NCBI GenBank assembly: GCA_003246505.1
Contig: QKAI01000002.1
Location: forward strand, 1 to 6,650
DNA from: Spirochaetaceae bacterium
GTDB taxonomy: Bacteria; Spirochaetota; Spirochaetia; DSM-2461
Length of the DNA: 6,650 nt
Direction: 5' to 3'
Shown here one piece after another: positions 1 through 5,943 of the stretch. Within the stretch, counting starts at the first letter, position 1; each line of letters opens with the position of its first letter. Below the pieces are notes generated by a model that made no database searches, had not been told where the DNA came from, and worked only from the letters and a program-made list of their open reading frames with translations. Made by a program: the position numbers and the translations under genes.

Positions 1-1344
1 CTGTATTTCCTTTATTTCACTTATGTCCGCTTCAATACCTCCCTGCGGATTATCGGCCTGTCCGTCCTCATCACAACTATCTTTGTATATGGCATGCTCT
101 TCTTCAGAAGCGGCACGGGCCAGAGGGGTAAGGAGAGCATGGGTGTCAATTTCTTTGCCCTTTCCCTCTTTTCCGCTACGGTTTTTCTTCTCCGGACGGT
201 TTTGACAATCCTGGGAGTCGGCAGGGTTCAGTTCCTTATGGAAAGGAATATCGTAACAGCCTTTTCCTTTCTTTCCTCCATGTTTGTCTGTCTCCTCTTC
301 AATTTGAGTCTCATCAACGGATCCCTGAAGAGGAAAACGGAGATTGCCCTGGAAGAGAAAAAAAAGTTGCAGAGGCTTTTCGGCTTTCTGAATGAAACGG
401 CCCGCTTCCTGGATATTTCGGAGCTGTACGGAACCATCGAAACGACCCTGCGCCGAACCCTGGGAGTGAAAAGCGCCGCCATATTCCTGCTGGATAAGAA
501 GACCGGAACCTACCGTCTGTCCTACGATTTCAATGACCTGGACCTTCCCCGGGGCCTCCTGGGAGATATCAAAAAGGGAGAGGGACTGTCCGGAGCGGCC
601 ATAGAGATGAACCGGGTCCTGGAAACGGACATAGATTCCTATAACAATGAAGTGATCCGGGAAGCCTATAAGAAGAAGGGCGTCTCCCGACTGGTCAGCA
701 CCCCGATCAAAACATCGGAGGGCATCACCGGGGCTATCTCCTTTGCCTACAGCCGGGAAGACGACGGGATTGTTCTGGACAGGGATTTTCTCTACCATCT
801 GGGGGAGCTAATCGGCCTGGTGCTGGAGAACGCCATCCTCTACGACAAAACGATTCTCCTGGCCCATACGGACCCCCTGACCGGCCTTCTGAACCGGAGG
901 AAAATGACCGAAGCCCTCAGCAATGAGCTGAGGCGGACGGAGAGGGGGGGGAATCCCTTCACCCTGGCCATAGCCGATCTGGATGATTTCAAGGAGATCA
1001 ACGACAGCTGCGGCCATGACTGCGGGGACCGGGTTCTGAAAAGCACGGCCGCCATATTCAGGGAAATCTGCCGGGAAACGGATCTGATCTGCCGCTGGGG
1101 GGGAGAGGAGTTTCTCTTCCTCTTCATTGATTCCTCCGGGGAGGATGCCGCCGGGATTGGGGAAAGGATCCGCCAGAGGGTCAAAGAAACCAGTCCCGAA
1201 TGTGAATGCGGAATAGGACCGACCATTAGCATGGGAGTCACGGAATACGCACCGGAACTGAGTCTGGAACAGCTGATAAAAAGGGCCGACGAAGCCCTGT
1301 ACAGAGCCAAGGCCCTGGGCAAGGACAGGGTGGAACTGGGTTAA
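1..1344 (+). CDS. Membrane-anchored GAF-GGDEF diguanylate cyclase, 5' end outside window
   Basis: Likely makes cyclic di-GMP from two GTP at the inner membrane. The frame is open from base 1, so the ATG at 94 is probably internal and the N-terminus is missing; 447 codons are visible. Counting from base 1, there are hydrophobic segments at about residues 15-35, 49-73 and 84-106, a charged linker rich in E and K, a GAF-like sensor domain at about 135-285, then a GGDEF domain from TDPLTGLLNRR (about 290) to the end. Key residues are present: the metal-binding DLDDFK with the following IND, GHDCGD, the active-site GGEEF (367-371, a common active variant of GGDEF), and an RETD inhibitory site five residues before it, so product feedback is expected. 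The stop overlaps that of the convergent hydrolase gene. A G8 run at 944-951 and a G7 run over the GGEEF codons are notable. The GAF ligand is unknown. The domain call is firm; cyclase activity is inferred from motifs. Confidence 0.95.
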   Translation: MYFLYFTYVRFNTSLRIIGLSVLITTIFVYGMLFFRSGTGQRGKESMGVNFFALSLFSATVFLLRTVLTILGVGRVQFLMERNIVTAFSFLSSMFVCLLFNLSLINGSLKRKTEIALEEKKKLQRLFGFLNETARFLDISELYGTIETTLRRTLGVKSAAIFLLDKKTGTYRLSYDFNDLDLPRGLLGDIKKGEGLSGAAIEMNRVLETDIDSYNNEVIREAYKKKGVSRLVSTPIKTSEGITGAISFAYSREDDGIVLDRDFLYHLGELIGLVLENAILYDKTILLAHTDPLTGLLNRRKMTEALSNELRRTERGGNPFTLAIADLDDFKEINDSCGHDCGDRVLKSTAAIFREICRETDLICRWGGEEFLFLFIDSSGEDAAGIGERIRQRVKETSPECECGIGPTISMGVTEYAPELSLEQLIKRADEALYRAKALGKDRVELG

Positions 1345-2351
1345 GCCCGGAAGGCCTCCGCCATCAGGGGGAGATACCAGGCCTCCAGCCTGAGATTCAT
1401 AAGATAGCCGCAGTGCCCCCCCTTCTTCGTCAGGAGAAACCGCACGGAGGGACTCTTCGCCGAGGATGCGATATCCCCATAGGGGATTATGGGATCGTCC
1501 TCAGAGGTGAGCAGGGTAAGGGGGATGGTTACGTCTTCCAGGTAACCCTCGCGCAGGTTATACCTCCCGAAATAATCCTCCAGGGAAACATAGGAAGTGA
1601 ACCGGCGCAGAAGCTCTTCGGTCATGGGGACGCACCTGTCCAGGGACAGGACCGGGCGGAAATCATAGAGCCGGGGATAAAGGCTTTCCTTCTTCCCCAG
1701 GGACCGCTTCCATTTCTTCAGAAAATAGGCCCGGATGATCGGGACCCGGTCCACCCGTTCCGTTGAATCCAGGGGATCCAAGGGGGGATTCACCGCAAAA
1801 ACATGACCCAGTCCCCCATAGCCCTCGTCGGAGGCTCTTTTGGCGATGCGGATACAAAAATTGGCCCCCATGGAGAAGCCCGCCAGAGAGGCCTTTCCCC
1901 CCGGGGTGAAGCGGCGGACGATCTCCTTTACCGCCCCGTAGGCTTCATCGATCAGGGTACCCAGAAAAAACCCCTCATTCAGATGGTGGCTCTCCCCGTG
2001 GTCCCTCATATTCAGCCGGAAGACGTGAAACCCCTCCCCGTAAAGATAGCGGCCGGTGCTTACCATATAGGCCGATTCGGCGCTCCCCTCCCAGCCGTGA
2101 AGCAGAATCACAAGGCCCCTGGCCTCGGAACCCTTACGCTCCGAAAGAAACCCCTGCAGACGGACTCCTCCCCCCGCGTCGATGATCCGCTCTTTGCTGT
2201 TCCTTTCAAAATCCCCGGTCCCCCTGTTCCGGAAACGGGCGCTGTTCAGAAGGGTCTGCACCAGGGGGCCTTTCAGATACCAGGGAGGAGAAAAGGGGGG
2301 CTTTTCAATGGATCGGATCTTTTCATTACGTACCATGGAGAGTTCCATCAT
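1341..2351 (-). CDS. YheT-like alpha/beta hydrolase (COG0429 type)
   Basis: A 336-residue predicted serine hydrolase, close to the usual length (about 320-340) of the YheT/ABHD family, which contains esterases and lipases with mostly unknown natural substrates. Numbered from the ATG at 2351, visible features are an oxyanion-region HGWEGS (85-90), the family-like NMRDHGES (114-121), the nucleophile elbow GFSMG with Ser160, an acidic DDP near 285-287, and GGHCGY with His313, giving a full Ser-Asp-His triad. No signal peptide is seen, so it should be cytoplasmic. The start is uncertain: ATG codons lie at 2351, 2348 and 2336 and a TTG at 2375, none with a strong ribosome site; the 2336 ATG has a weak GGAA six bases upstream. 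It lies 71 bases after the permease pair on the same strand and may be co-transcribed with it. Its stop overlaps the cyclase stop from the other strand. The substrate cannot be told from sequence. Confidence 0.9.
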   Translation of the reverse strand: MMELSMVRNEKIRSIEKPPFSPPWYLKGPLVQTLLNSARFRNRGTGDFERNSKERIIDAGGGVRLQGFLSERKGSEARGLVILLHGWEGSAESAYMVSTGRYLYGEGFHVFRLNMRDHGESHHLNEGFFLGTLIDEAYGAVKEIVRRFTPGGKASLAGFSMGANFCIRIAKRASDEGYGGLGHVFAVNPPLDPLDSTERVDRVPIIRAYFLKKWKRSLGKKESLYPRLYDFRPVLSLDRCVPMTEELLRRFTSYVSLEDYFGRYNLREGYLEDVTIPLTLLTSEDDPIIPYGDIASSAKSPSVRFLLTKKGGHCGYLMNLRLEAWYLPLMAEAFRA

Positions 2352-2422
2352 AGGCAATCTTGTTCCAAAAATCAATCTTTACAAATCTTCCCCGACCGGC
2401 AGGGGATAGACCAATGTGAAGG

Positions 2423-2935
2423 TCACGGAGGGAGCATCCTGTCCCGGAGGGCCCGGCCCACCCCCACCGAGGAGAGCAGCACCAGGGGGATGGCCGTGGC
2501 GTACCGCACCAGGGTGAAGGGCACTCCCAGGTAGGAGGCCTCGAAAATGGTCATGGGGATGCGGCAGACCGCCGACGCCCCCAGGTAGGCGGTCACCACG
2601 CTCAGGGCGGCCCCCTTTTTCCACAGGGCCGACGCCACGGGCAGGGCCACCAGCATGGGCCCCAGGGTTATCCCCCCCAATAGGATCACCCAGAGGTAGC
2701 TCTTCCAGCCCGCCCCCTCCCCCAGGTGCTTCTCCACGGTTTCCCGCTTCACCCAGGCTTCGAAAAGTCCGATAAGGATAAAGGCGCAGGGCAGGATGGC
2801 CGCCATCTCCCCCAGGTTTTTGGCCAGGAGGCGCCCCGTTTTCATGCCCGGCTCCCATCGGACGAGAAAGGATACTCCCAGAAAGATAAGAGAGACCAGT
2901 ATGAATCCGCCCCTGTACAACTTCCCCCTCTTCAC
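2423..2935 (-). CDS. Permease half B, COG0701/DUF318 (YraQ-like) family
   Basis: A 170-residue integral membrane protein with about four to five hydrophobic segments (about 10-25, 46-60, 80-108, 112-124, 140-160). It matches my memory of the C-terminal half of COG0701 predicted permeases: an ILP..FILIGLFEAWV stretch at 47-62, LGEGAG at 71-76, LGPMLVALPV at 91-100, then RIPM and F(T)LVR. The GTG start at 2935 is chosen because it overlaps the stop of the upstream half-permease (GTGA) and has GGGGAG eight bases before it; the longer open frame upstream is the wrong frame of the partner gene. The two products probably assemble into one inner-membrane transporter. Relatives include the arsenical exporter ArsP and many members of unknown substrate, so no substrate is assigned. 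No arsenic or metal regulator gene lies nearby in the window. Confidence 0.85.
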   Translation of the reverse strand: MKRGKLYRGGFILVSLIFLGVSFLVRWEPGMKTGRLLAKNLGEMAAILPCAFILIGLFEAWVKRETVEKHLGEGAGWKSYLWVILLGGITLGPMLVALPVASALWKKGAALSVVTAYLGASAVCRIPMTIFEASYLGVPFTLVRYATAIPLVLLSSVGVGRALRDRMLPP

Positions 2936-3414
2936 GGCAGGAGCTCCCCGAATACCAGCCCCATGGCCAGGGCGACCAGGGCGGAGATGATCAGGCTGAC
3001 CAGATTCCTCACCAGGGCGAAACGGGTGCCGAAAAACTGCTTCTCCACGGGGAAGGTCAGGATTCCCACCATCATCAGGCTGGAGGTAAAGGCGGCTATG
3101 ACCATGTAGGGCACCCCCTGATTCCGCAGGATTCCCCCCAGGGGGAAGGCGATGAATCCGGGCATGACCGCCAGCGAACCGCCGGCCAGTCCCAGCAGCG
3201 CCGCCAGATAGCGGTTGCCCCCGGAGAGGCTGCGGGAGATAAGATCCTCCGGCACAAGGGCCAGAGCCAGGGAAGCGAGAATCAGCATGACCATAAGGGC
3301 GGGGAGAATATTCAGGAATTTCCTGATTCCCCCCTTCAAACCGGCCAGCGTCTTCCCTTTGTCCGCCGCGAAGGACAGGACAATAACAGCCAGAGTCACC
3401 AAAAGAAATTCCAT
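2932..3414 (-). CDS. Permease half A, COG0701/DUF318 (YraQ-like) family
   Basis: A 160-residue integral membrane protein and the upstream partner of the permease half at 2423-2935. Hydrophobic segments fall at about 2-16, 35-54, 68-84, 86-96, 103-120 and 136-156. Family-like motifs are MPGFIAFPLGG (84-94), a TSSLMMVGILTFPVE run at 110-124, and a FFGTRFALVRN run at 127-137, all typical of the short, split COG0701 permeases seen in anaerobic bacteria. The ATG at 3414 is chosen because the protein begins there with a membrane helix and an AGGGGGG ribosome site lies four bases upstream; the in-frame upstream extension to 3669 runs through the divergent promoter and the neighbouring gene and is not credible. 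Its last bases overlap the next gene by four, implying translational coupling and equal amounts of both halves. Substrate unknown. Confidence 0.87.
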   Translation of the reverse strand: MEFLLVTLAVIVLSFAADKGKTLAGLKGGIRKFLNILPALMVMLILASLALALVPEDLISRSLSGGNRYLAALLGLAGGSLAVMPGFIAFPLGGILRNQGVPYMVIAAFTSSLMMVGILTFPVEKQFFGTRFALVRNLVSLIISALVALAMGLVFGELLP

Positions 3415-3431
3415 GACACCCCCCTGTCTCC

Positions 3432-3437
3432 ATAATA
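3432..3437 (-). promoter_or_regulatory. Possible -10 element for the permease genes
   Basis: Reading leftward, TATTAT matches five of six bases of the sigma70 -10 consensus and sits 17 bases before the ATG at 3414. The region 17 bases further upstream (GAGAAA) is a poor -35. It is the best -10 in the divergent region for this direction, but the evidence is only sequence similarity. Confidence 0.3.
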
Positions 3438-3443
3438 ACCTAA

Positions 3444-3472
3444 AAGACAAATCATTTCTCTGTAAATATAAA
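3444..3472 (+). promoter_or_regulatory. Candidate sigma70-like promoter of the envelope operon
   Basis: AAGACA (3444-3449, four of six matches to TTGACA), a 17-base spacer and TATAAA (3467-3472, five of six matches to TATAAT). Transcription would start near 3479, leaving a leader of about 54 bases that contains the palindrome at 3499-3518 and the ribosome site at 3520-3525. The surrounding AT-rich stretch contrasts with the GC-rich genes on both sides, which supports a promoter region, though AT-rich DNA yields such matches by chance. Confidence 0.4.
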
Positions 3473-3498
3473 TAATGGGAAAACAGGAAAAACCATGC

Positions 3499-3518
3499 TA
3501 TTAATACTAGTATTGATA
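3499..3518. repeat. Near-perfect palindrome upstream of the envelope operon, operator-like
   Basis: The core AATACTAGTATT (3503-3514) is a perfect 12-base palindrome. Allowing one mismatched pair (3502 against 3515) the symmetry extends over 3499-3518. It lies two bases before the AGGAGA ribosome site of the gene at 3533. Two-fold symmetry of this length suits a dimeric regulator. As RNA it has no loop-forming centre, so a protein operator is more likely than a hairpin. No regulator gene is in the window to pair with it. Confidence 0.45.
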
Positions 3519-3532
3519 TAGGAGAAATTCTG

Positions 3533-3964
3533 ATGCGTAAAGATTTATATAGATTGCTGATGGGAGGGCTGTTCCTTCTTTCCCTGCCCCTTGCCGCCGA
3601 TACGGACTCGGTTCTGGACAGGATATACGGGGAAAGCGAAGCTCCCCTGCTGCCGAGCGCCTGGCTCATCTATGTGGGAGCGGGCGTCCTGGACGAGGAA
3701 GCCCCCCTGTCCGATGCTTTGGCACTGCTGGAAGAGAAGGGATGGAATGGGGAGACCCCCCTTACCAGGGGAAAGCTCGCTCTGCTTTTGATGGAGAATT
3801 TCTCCCTCCCCCAAGGGATCATGTACCGCCTGACCCATTGGGAGCACTACGCCCTGAGGGAAGTGCTCTATCTGAATATACTGGGAGGCCGGGGGGACAA
3901 ATCGGCGCCCGCATCGGGGTTCGACGTCATTAACGGACTTTCCGCCCTGCTTGAGGAGGCCTGA
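3533..3964 (+). CDS. Small exported protein with SLH-like segment
   Basis: A 143-residue protein beginning with a signal peptide: a K/R-containing start, a hydrophobic core at about 8-20 and a likely cut after LAA at residue 22; no lipobox cysteine, so it is probably periplasmic. The ATG has AGGAGA (3520-3525) seven bases upstream. The mature part holds two helical-looking stretches. Residues 75-142 resemble an S-layer-homology repeat in order: PLTRGKLALLL, then THWEHYALREVLYLNILGG, then an SGFDVINGLSALLE end. In SLH domains the (I)TRGE/A and HWAY..I..L...GI elements have this character, so an envelope-binding role is possible, but the match is weak and judged by eye. It is the first gene of the rightward operon; only one base separates its stop from the next start. 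I do not recognise a named family. Real gene: confident; SLH-like fold: low confidence. Confidence 0.85.
   Translation: MRKDLYRLLMGGLFLLSLPLAADTDSVLDRIYGESEAPLLPSAWLIYVGAGVLDEEAPLSDALALLEEKGWNGETPLTRGKLALLLMENFSLPQGIMYRLTHWEHYALREVLYLNILGGRGDKSAPASGFDVINGLSALLEEA
3953..3959 (+). promoter_or_regulatory. Ribosome binding site that fixes the barrel gene start
   Basis: GAGGAGG lies six bases before the ATG at 3966 and within the last codons of the preceding gene. It argues for that ATG rather than the in-frame TTG at 3951, which would place the ribosome site inside its own coding sequence. The arrangement suggests translational coupling between the two genes. Confidence 0.8.
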
Positions 3965-3965
3965 G

Positions 3966-5240
3966 ATGAGACGATGCTACTCCCTTTTATGGTTCCTTTT
4001 CCTTCTCTTTCCCGCCCTGGCCCAGGACAGGATCAGCGGTTCCCTGGAACACTATTTCAATGGTGGCAACCGGGAGGCCAGCAATCCCTACAACAATACC
4101 AGCCTGGATCTGGGTTACGAAAGGGTCCTCTCCCCTGTGCTGACCTTCACCGCCGCCGCCTCCGCCGAGGCGGACTGGACCTTTCCCGAGGATGTGTCCT
4201 TCGTCACCGGGGATATCTCCCGCTTCTCCCTGCGCTATGCCCCCTCCTGGACGGCGGAAGCGGGGCGTGTGCACTTTTCCGACGCCACCGGCTATATCCT
4301 GGATCTGAATCTGGACGGGGTCAAAGGGTCATACCCTCTGGGGGATACCCTTTCGGTCCGGGGCGGCATGGGCTACACGGGATTGACCTTTGACCATGCC
4401 TCCGGGCTGATAAAGACCAGGGAAGAGTCCGCCGGGGACGAGCTTCTCTCCCCCGACCGGCTTGTCTGGTTCCTCCGGGGCTCCTACCGGGACGAGAAGG
4501 GTCGGGAAGGGAACGCCCATTTCTATGGCCAGTCCAACCTGAACGGCAGCGACGACCCCCTGCTCCTCTGGTATGCCGGAGCCTTCGGCTCCCTGACCGT
4601 CTCCGATTTTGTCTTTACCCTGGACTACACCTTCGCGGGGGGGACGGTGGGTGCCTCCTATCTGGGGAGCATCTACGAGAACAGTGTGGCCGGTCATCTT
4701 GTCTACGGCGAGGCGGGGTACTACCCTTCGGGACTGCGCGAGTGGGGGGTCCGGGCGGTGCTGACCGGGTTCTACTCCAGCGGCGACAGTTATAACAGGA
4801 GGGAGACGAACCTCCCCGGGGCGGACACCACCGTGGAACCGGACGGCACCAGCGCTCTCTTCATACCCATCAGCCGGACCCTAATAGGCAGCCAACTGGG
4901 AGAGCAGCCGGGGAACCTGGCCTTCCTCCGTCTGGAAGCGGGTTTCGTCCCCCTCAAGGGACGGTTCGACAAAAACATACTGGCCGCAGCCCTGGGCTCG
5001 GCGGTTTATATGAGAACGGCCAACGGACCGATCCACGCCTCAGGGCTGAATCCCCTTTCCGACTCCCCCTACCTGGGGACGGAAATCAACGGGAAGCTGA
5101 CCTACCGCCCCTTCTCCGATCTGAGCCTTTCCCTGGACAACCAGTTCTTCCTGCCGAACACCTCCTCCGGGGGAGCCTTCGACGGAACCAGAGATTCCCT
5201 GGAGTATGCCTTGGAATTAGTTCTGACCCTCTCGATTTAA
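3966..5240 (+). CDS. Predicted outer-membrane beta-barrel protein
   Basis: A 424-residue protein with a clear signal peptide (MRRCYS start, hydrophobic core about 6-17, likely cut after ALA at 19). The mature part has no hydrophobic helices; instead it shows alternating polar and apolar residues with many aromatic and glycine residues in strand-length runs separated by acidic, asparagine-rich turns, for example around residues 22-60, 110-150, 195-260 and 370-424. This is the usual look of an outer-membrane barrel of about 12-18 strands; the number cannot be fixed by eye. The C-terminal strand alternates (LELVLTLSI) but ends in isoleucine, not the aromatic residue usual for BAM-recognised barrels. 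It follows the SLH-like gene by one base and precedes the FecR-domain gene by ten. I do not recognise a specific porin or transporter family; no TonB plug is evident. A G7 run lies at 4637-4643. Confidence 0.8.
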   Translation: MRRCYSLLWFLFLLFPALAQDRISGSLEHYFNGGNREASNPYNNTSLDLGYERVLSPVLTFTAAASAEADWTFPEDVSFVTGDISRFSLRYAPSWTAEAGRVHFSDATGYILDLNLDGVKGSYPLGDTLSVRGGMGYTGLTFDHASGLIKTREESAGDELLSPDRLVWFLRGSYRDEKGREGNAHFYGQSNLNGSDDPLLLWYAGAFGSLTVSDFVFTLDYTFAGGTVGASYLGSIYENSVAGHLVYGEAGYYPSGLREWGVRAVLTGFYSSGDSYNRRETNLPGADTTVEPDGTSALFIPISRTLIGSQLGEQPGNLAFLRLEAGFVPLKGRFDKNILAAALGSAVYMRTANGPIHASGLNPLSDSPYLGTEINGKLTYRPFSDLSLSLDNQFFLPNTSSGGAFDGTRDSLEYALELVLTLSI

Positions 5241-5250
5241 GGAGTTTTTT

Positions 5251-5934
5251 ATGAAATATAAAAATACCGTTTTTTATCTGACCATCCTCCTCTCCCTCTT
5301 CCCCCTGGCCGCCCAGGAGGCGGTTCTGGCCCGGGTTACGGGACAGGTGAAAATATCCGCCGATTCTCAAACCTGGATAACGGCGAAACAGGGGGACAGC
5401 CTCCCCCCGGGCACGGTGGTATCCACGGGCTTCAAATCCACCGCCCTGATAAAAACGGAGGATGCGGAGATCGAAGTCGCCCAGCTGACCCGTCTGACCC
5501 TGGAGGAACTGTCGAAGAAGGACGACGCGGTCCAAACTACCCTGTTCCTGAACGGGGGGCGGATCAATACGGAGGTATCCCGGGAGAGGGTGCGCCAGGA
5601 CTTCACCGTGCGCAGCCCCATCGCCACCGCTTCGGTGCGGGGGACCGGTTTCACCTTCGACGGGCGCAACCTGGCGGTCCGGCACGGATCGGTTCTCATG
5701 GTCGCCGGCAGACGGTCGGTTCTGACCCAAGGCGGCGACCGCCTGTCCACCACCGGGTCCGGTGAGCCGGAGAGCCGGGCCGGGGGCTTTAAAAAGCAGA
5801 CCGAAGTCGGCGCCTTCCTGATCCTCGAATCCGACGGGGAGGAGGGAGGTTCCTCCGGCGACAATTCGGGACTGGAGAAACTACTCGATCAGATTAATGC
5901 GCAGGATGCGGAGTTAAGCATCCATGTCTATTAG
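5251..5934 (+). CDS. FecR-domain exported protein
   Basis: A 227-residue protein with a signal peptide (core about 7-20, likely cut after LAA at 21) followed by a FecR domain (PF04773 type) at about 48-165. Typical elements are GDSLPPGTVVSTG (48-60), the STALIKTEDAEIEVAQLTRL stretch (63-82), LFLNGGRI (98-105), the FTVRSPIATASVRGTGFTF run (118-136) and a final strand pair VRHGSVLMV. Classical FecR is an inner-membrane anti-sigma regulator with a cytoplasmic N-terminus; here that part and its membrane helix are replaced by a cleavable signal, and no FecI-type sigma gene is adjacent, so an envelope structural or binding role is more likely than iron signalling. The C-terminal 60 residues are low-complexity, acidic and glycine/serine-rich (DGEEGGSSGDNSG). 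GGAG six bases before the ATG, and ten bases from the previous stop, support the start and operon membership. A shape of this kind is common in spirochaete genomes; partners unknown. Confidence 0.9.
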   Translation: MKYKNTVFYLTILLSLFPLAAQEAVLARVTGQVKISADSQTWITAKQGDSLPPGTVVSTGFKSTALIKTEDAEIEVAQLTRLTLEELSKKDDAVQTTLFLNGGRINTEVSRERVRQDFTVRSPIATASVRGTGFTFDGRNLAVRHGSVLMVAGRRSVLTQGGDRLSTTGSGEPESRAGGFKKQTEVGAFLILESDGEEGGSSGDNSGLEKLLDQINAQDAELSIHVY

Positions 5935-5937
5935 GAG
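5933..5937 (+). promoter_or_regulatory. Ribosome binding site of the lipoprotein gene, overlapping the FecR stop codon
   Basis: AGGAG overlaps the TAG stop of the FecR-domain gene (5932-5934) and stands six bases before the ATG at 5944. It supports that ATG and links translation of the two genes. Confidence 0.75.
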
Positions 5938-5943
5938 AACCCT

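Noticed and set aside
840..1322. Leftward open frame of 160 codons inside the cyclase gene
   Set aside because: It is antisense to the conserved GGDEF coding region and shows no domain or ribosome site worth keeping.
2390..2405. CCCC/GGGG inverted repeat between the permease and hydrolase genes, considered as a terminator
   Set aside because: The stem is only four strong pairs with an eight-base loop, and in the leftward direction no T run follows directly; the nearest T5 run is about 18 bases further on.
1803..2534. Rightward open frame of 243 codons opposite the hydrolase and permease genes
   Set aside because: It lies antisense to well-supported genes, crosses an intergenic gap, is rich in P, G, R and H as expected of a GC-rich shadow frame, and has no recognisable motif.
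2936..3433. Upstream half of the long leftward frame ending at 2423
   Set aside because: Its translation here is low-complexity G/P/R-rich sequence in the wrong frame of permease half A; membrane-protein sequence appears only after the GTG at 2935.
3415..3669. In-frame N-terminal extension of permease half A
   Set aside because: It would overlap the divergent promoter region and the start of the SLH-like gene on the other strand, and the ATG at 3414 has a ribosome site followed directly by a membrane helix.
5086..5730. Leftward open frame of 214 codons opposite the barrel and FecR genes
   Set aside because: Antisense shadow with R/G/P-rich composition, crossing the junction of two genes that have signal peptides, ribosome sites and a recognised domain.
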